A DNA stretch of 6,300 bases from positions 1 through 6,300 of the forward strand of contig CAJOOU010000146.1 in NCBI GenBank assembly GCA_905236735.1, given 5' to 3'. Both the position numbers and the translations under genes were made by a program. Position 1 is the first letter of the stretch. Every line of letters begins with the position of its first letter. The notes beneath the pieces were generated by a model. It was not told the origin of the DNA and made no database searches. It saw only the letters and a list, made by a program, of their open reading frames with translations. Positions 5,358 through 6,300 of the stretch are shown piece by piece. Source of the DNA: an uncultured Eubacterium sp. (GTDB taxonomy: Bacteria > Bacillota > Clostridia > Lachnospirales > Lachnospiraceae).

Positions 5358-6248
5358 ATGTTAAATGAACAGATGGTGCGCTGTTTTTTGACAGTGGCAA
5401 ATACAGAAAGTTTTACCAAAGCTGCGGAGGAGATGTTTCTGACGCAACAGGCCGTAAGCAAGCACATAAAAAGACTCGAAGATGAGCTTGGTACGGAGCT
5501 GTTTAAGCGTTCTACCAGAAGCATAGAACTTACGGAAATGGGTGAGAGATTTTATCAGATGTTTTTGAAGTGGTCCGTTGAGTACGAAGGACTTATGCAG
5601 AATATTGATGAAAAGGGCAATTATATCAGAATAGGGATGATTAACCGTATGAACAGCGGAAAAATCCCCATAATTGCCAATGAATTCAAACGCGCCCATA
5701 AAGACTGCAAGATATCTTTTGTACATAATGATGCGATAGATTTAAACAAAAAGCTTCTTGACCGCGAGATAGACCTGATGGTAACCTATGATTCTTTCCT
5801 GCCGAGGGACAAAGGACTTAAGGTAAAGAAGATAGGTACAACAAGCCTCCTTCTGGCGTTGTCACAGAACCACGAAAAGGCAAAGGGGGAGTTTAAGCCT
5901 GCCGATATGGAGGGTGAGGCGTTTCTGGTGTGCATCAATAAGGGTGAGAGTAAATCCCATGCAATGAAGACGGCGGTGGAAGCCAGAAAGAGATTCGGCC
6001 TTGGTGAAGGAGAAATAAGGCTTTTCGGAGAAATTGACGAAGTCAATATGATGACTGAGCTTGGAGAAGGATTCTCTTTTTGTTCGGAGGCCAATCTTTT
6101 TGCGACCAATCCGTTTATTAACACATATAAGCTTCCGCAGGAGACGGTAATAGTGGCTTGCTGGCAGGAAAAGAATAACAATGGTATGCTGAGGGAGTTT
6201 GTTAAAAAAATCGAACAGCAGATGGAGGGAATTTCCTTAAAAGATTGA
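5358..6248 (+). CDS. LysR-type transcriptional regulator
   Basis: The 296-residue protein is of normal length for the LysR family. The N-terminal winged helix-turn-helix spans residues 3-62: FLTVANTESFTKAAEEMFLT, then QQAVSKHIKRLEDELG with the recognition helix near 30-40, and the wing ELFKRSTRSIELTEMG. A linker helix follows to about 87. The periplasmic-binding-protein-like effector domain begins at YIRIGMINR (89) and includes DREIDLMVTYDSF, typical of subdomain I. The effector is unknown. The gene is divergent from the ene-reductase, the usual LysR arrangement, so it probably controls that gene and itself through the inverted repeat in the gap. The ATG at 5358 is preferred to 5349 on ribosome-site spacing; the difference is three residues. 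It ends in TGA 52 nt before the window edge, and no terminator is visible after it within the window. Confidence 0.9.
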   Translation: MLNEQMVRCFLTVANTESFTKAAEEMFLTQQAVSKHIKRLEDELGTELFKRSTRSIELTEMGERFYQMFLKWSVEYEGLMQNIDEKGNYIRIGMINRMNSGKIPIIANEFKRAHKDCKISFVHNDAIDLNKKLLDREIDLMVTYDSFLPRDKGLKVKKIGTTSLLLALSQNHEKAKGEFKPADMEGEAFLVCINKGESKSHAMKTAVEARKRFGLGEGEIRLFGEIDEVNMMTELGEGFSFCSEANLFATNPFINTYKLPQETVIVACWQEKNNNGMLREFVKKIEQQMEGISLKD

Positions 6249-6261
6249 ATAAGGCGCGGGT

Positions 6262-6291
6262 TTGACGCCTGTCAGATCAAAATGTTAATAT
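6262..6291 (+). promoter_or_regulatory. Sigma-A type promoter for a gene beyond the right edge
   Basis: TTGACG (6262-6267) and TAATAT (6286-6291) are spaced by 18 bp, with a TG one base before the -10 (6283-6284), giving an extended -10. Transcription would start close to 6298 and run rightwards out of the window. The downstream gene is not visible. Confidence 0.55.
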
Positions 6292-6300
6292 GCTTTTAAT

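Noticed and set aside
6252..6270. AGGCG/CGCCT hairpin just after the LysR gene as a terminator
   Set aside because: It has only 5 bp, a 9-nt loop and no T-run after it, and it overlaps the -35 of the right-hand promoter.

Overview
The window looks like chromosome from an anaerobic low-to-mid GC Firmicute, most likely a member of the Lachnospiraceae (Clostridia). This is inferred from protein resemblance (an FtsA-domain protein with a long C-terminal tail, a WalJ/YycJ hydrolase, the UPF0237/UPF0210 pair, and a gut-type Fe-S flavoenzyme), from purine-rich Shine-Dalgarno sites, and from compact sigma-A type promoters. There is no sign of phage, insertion sequence, CRISPR array or RNA gene.

Region 1 (1-3257, + strand) is a tightly packed four-gene transcription unit that enters from the left. 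It holds the 3' end of a probable FtsA-domain protein, then walJ/yycJ (1-nt gap), a small ACT-domain protein of the UPF0237 family (23-nt gap) and a UPF0210/DUF711 'PFL-like' protein (22-nt gap). A strong hairpin with a T-run follows. It lies between convergent genes and probably stops transcription from both sides. The ACT and PFL-like proteins form a widely conserved pair whose biochemical role is, to my knowledge, not established.

Region 2 (3271-6248) is a two-gene module read divergently. On the - strand is a 650-residue flavoprotein of the old yellow enzyme / 2-enoate reductase / trimethylamine dehydrogenase class (FMN barrel, 4Fe-4S cluster, FAD and NAD(H) domains). On the + strand is a LysR-type regulator. 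The 134-nt gap between them carries a good promoter for the regulator overlaid by an 11-bp-arm inverted repeat. A third copy of the same half-site lies exactly 30 bp from the first arm, towards the flavoenzyme, next to a tandem 8-bp repeat. This suggests that the LysR protein represses itself and controls the flavoenzyme in response to an unknown, probably unsaturated, substrate.

Region 3 (6249-6300) holds a well-formed promoter pointing right, towards a gene outside the window.

No clearly new system is evident. The items most worth following are the UPF0237/UPF0210 pair, the repeated beta-grasp-like tail of the FtsA-type protein, and the operator layout with the orphan ene-reductase.
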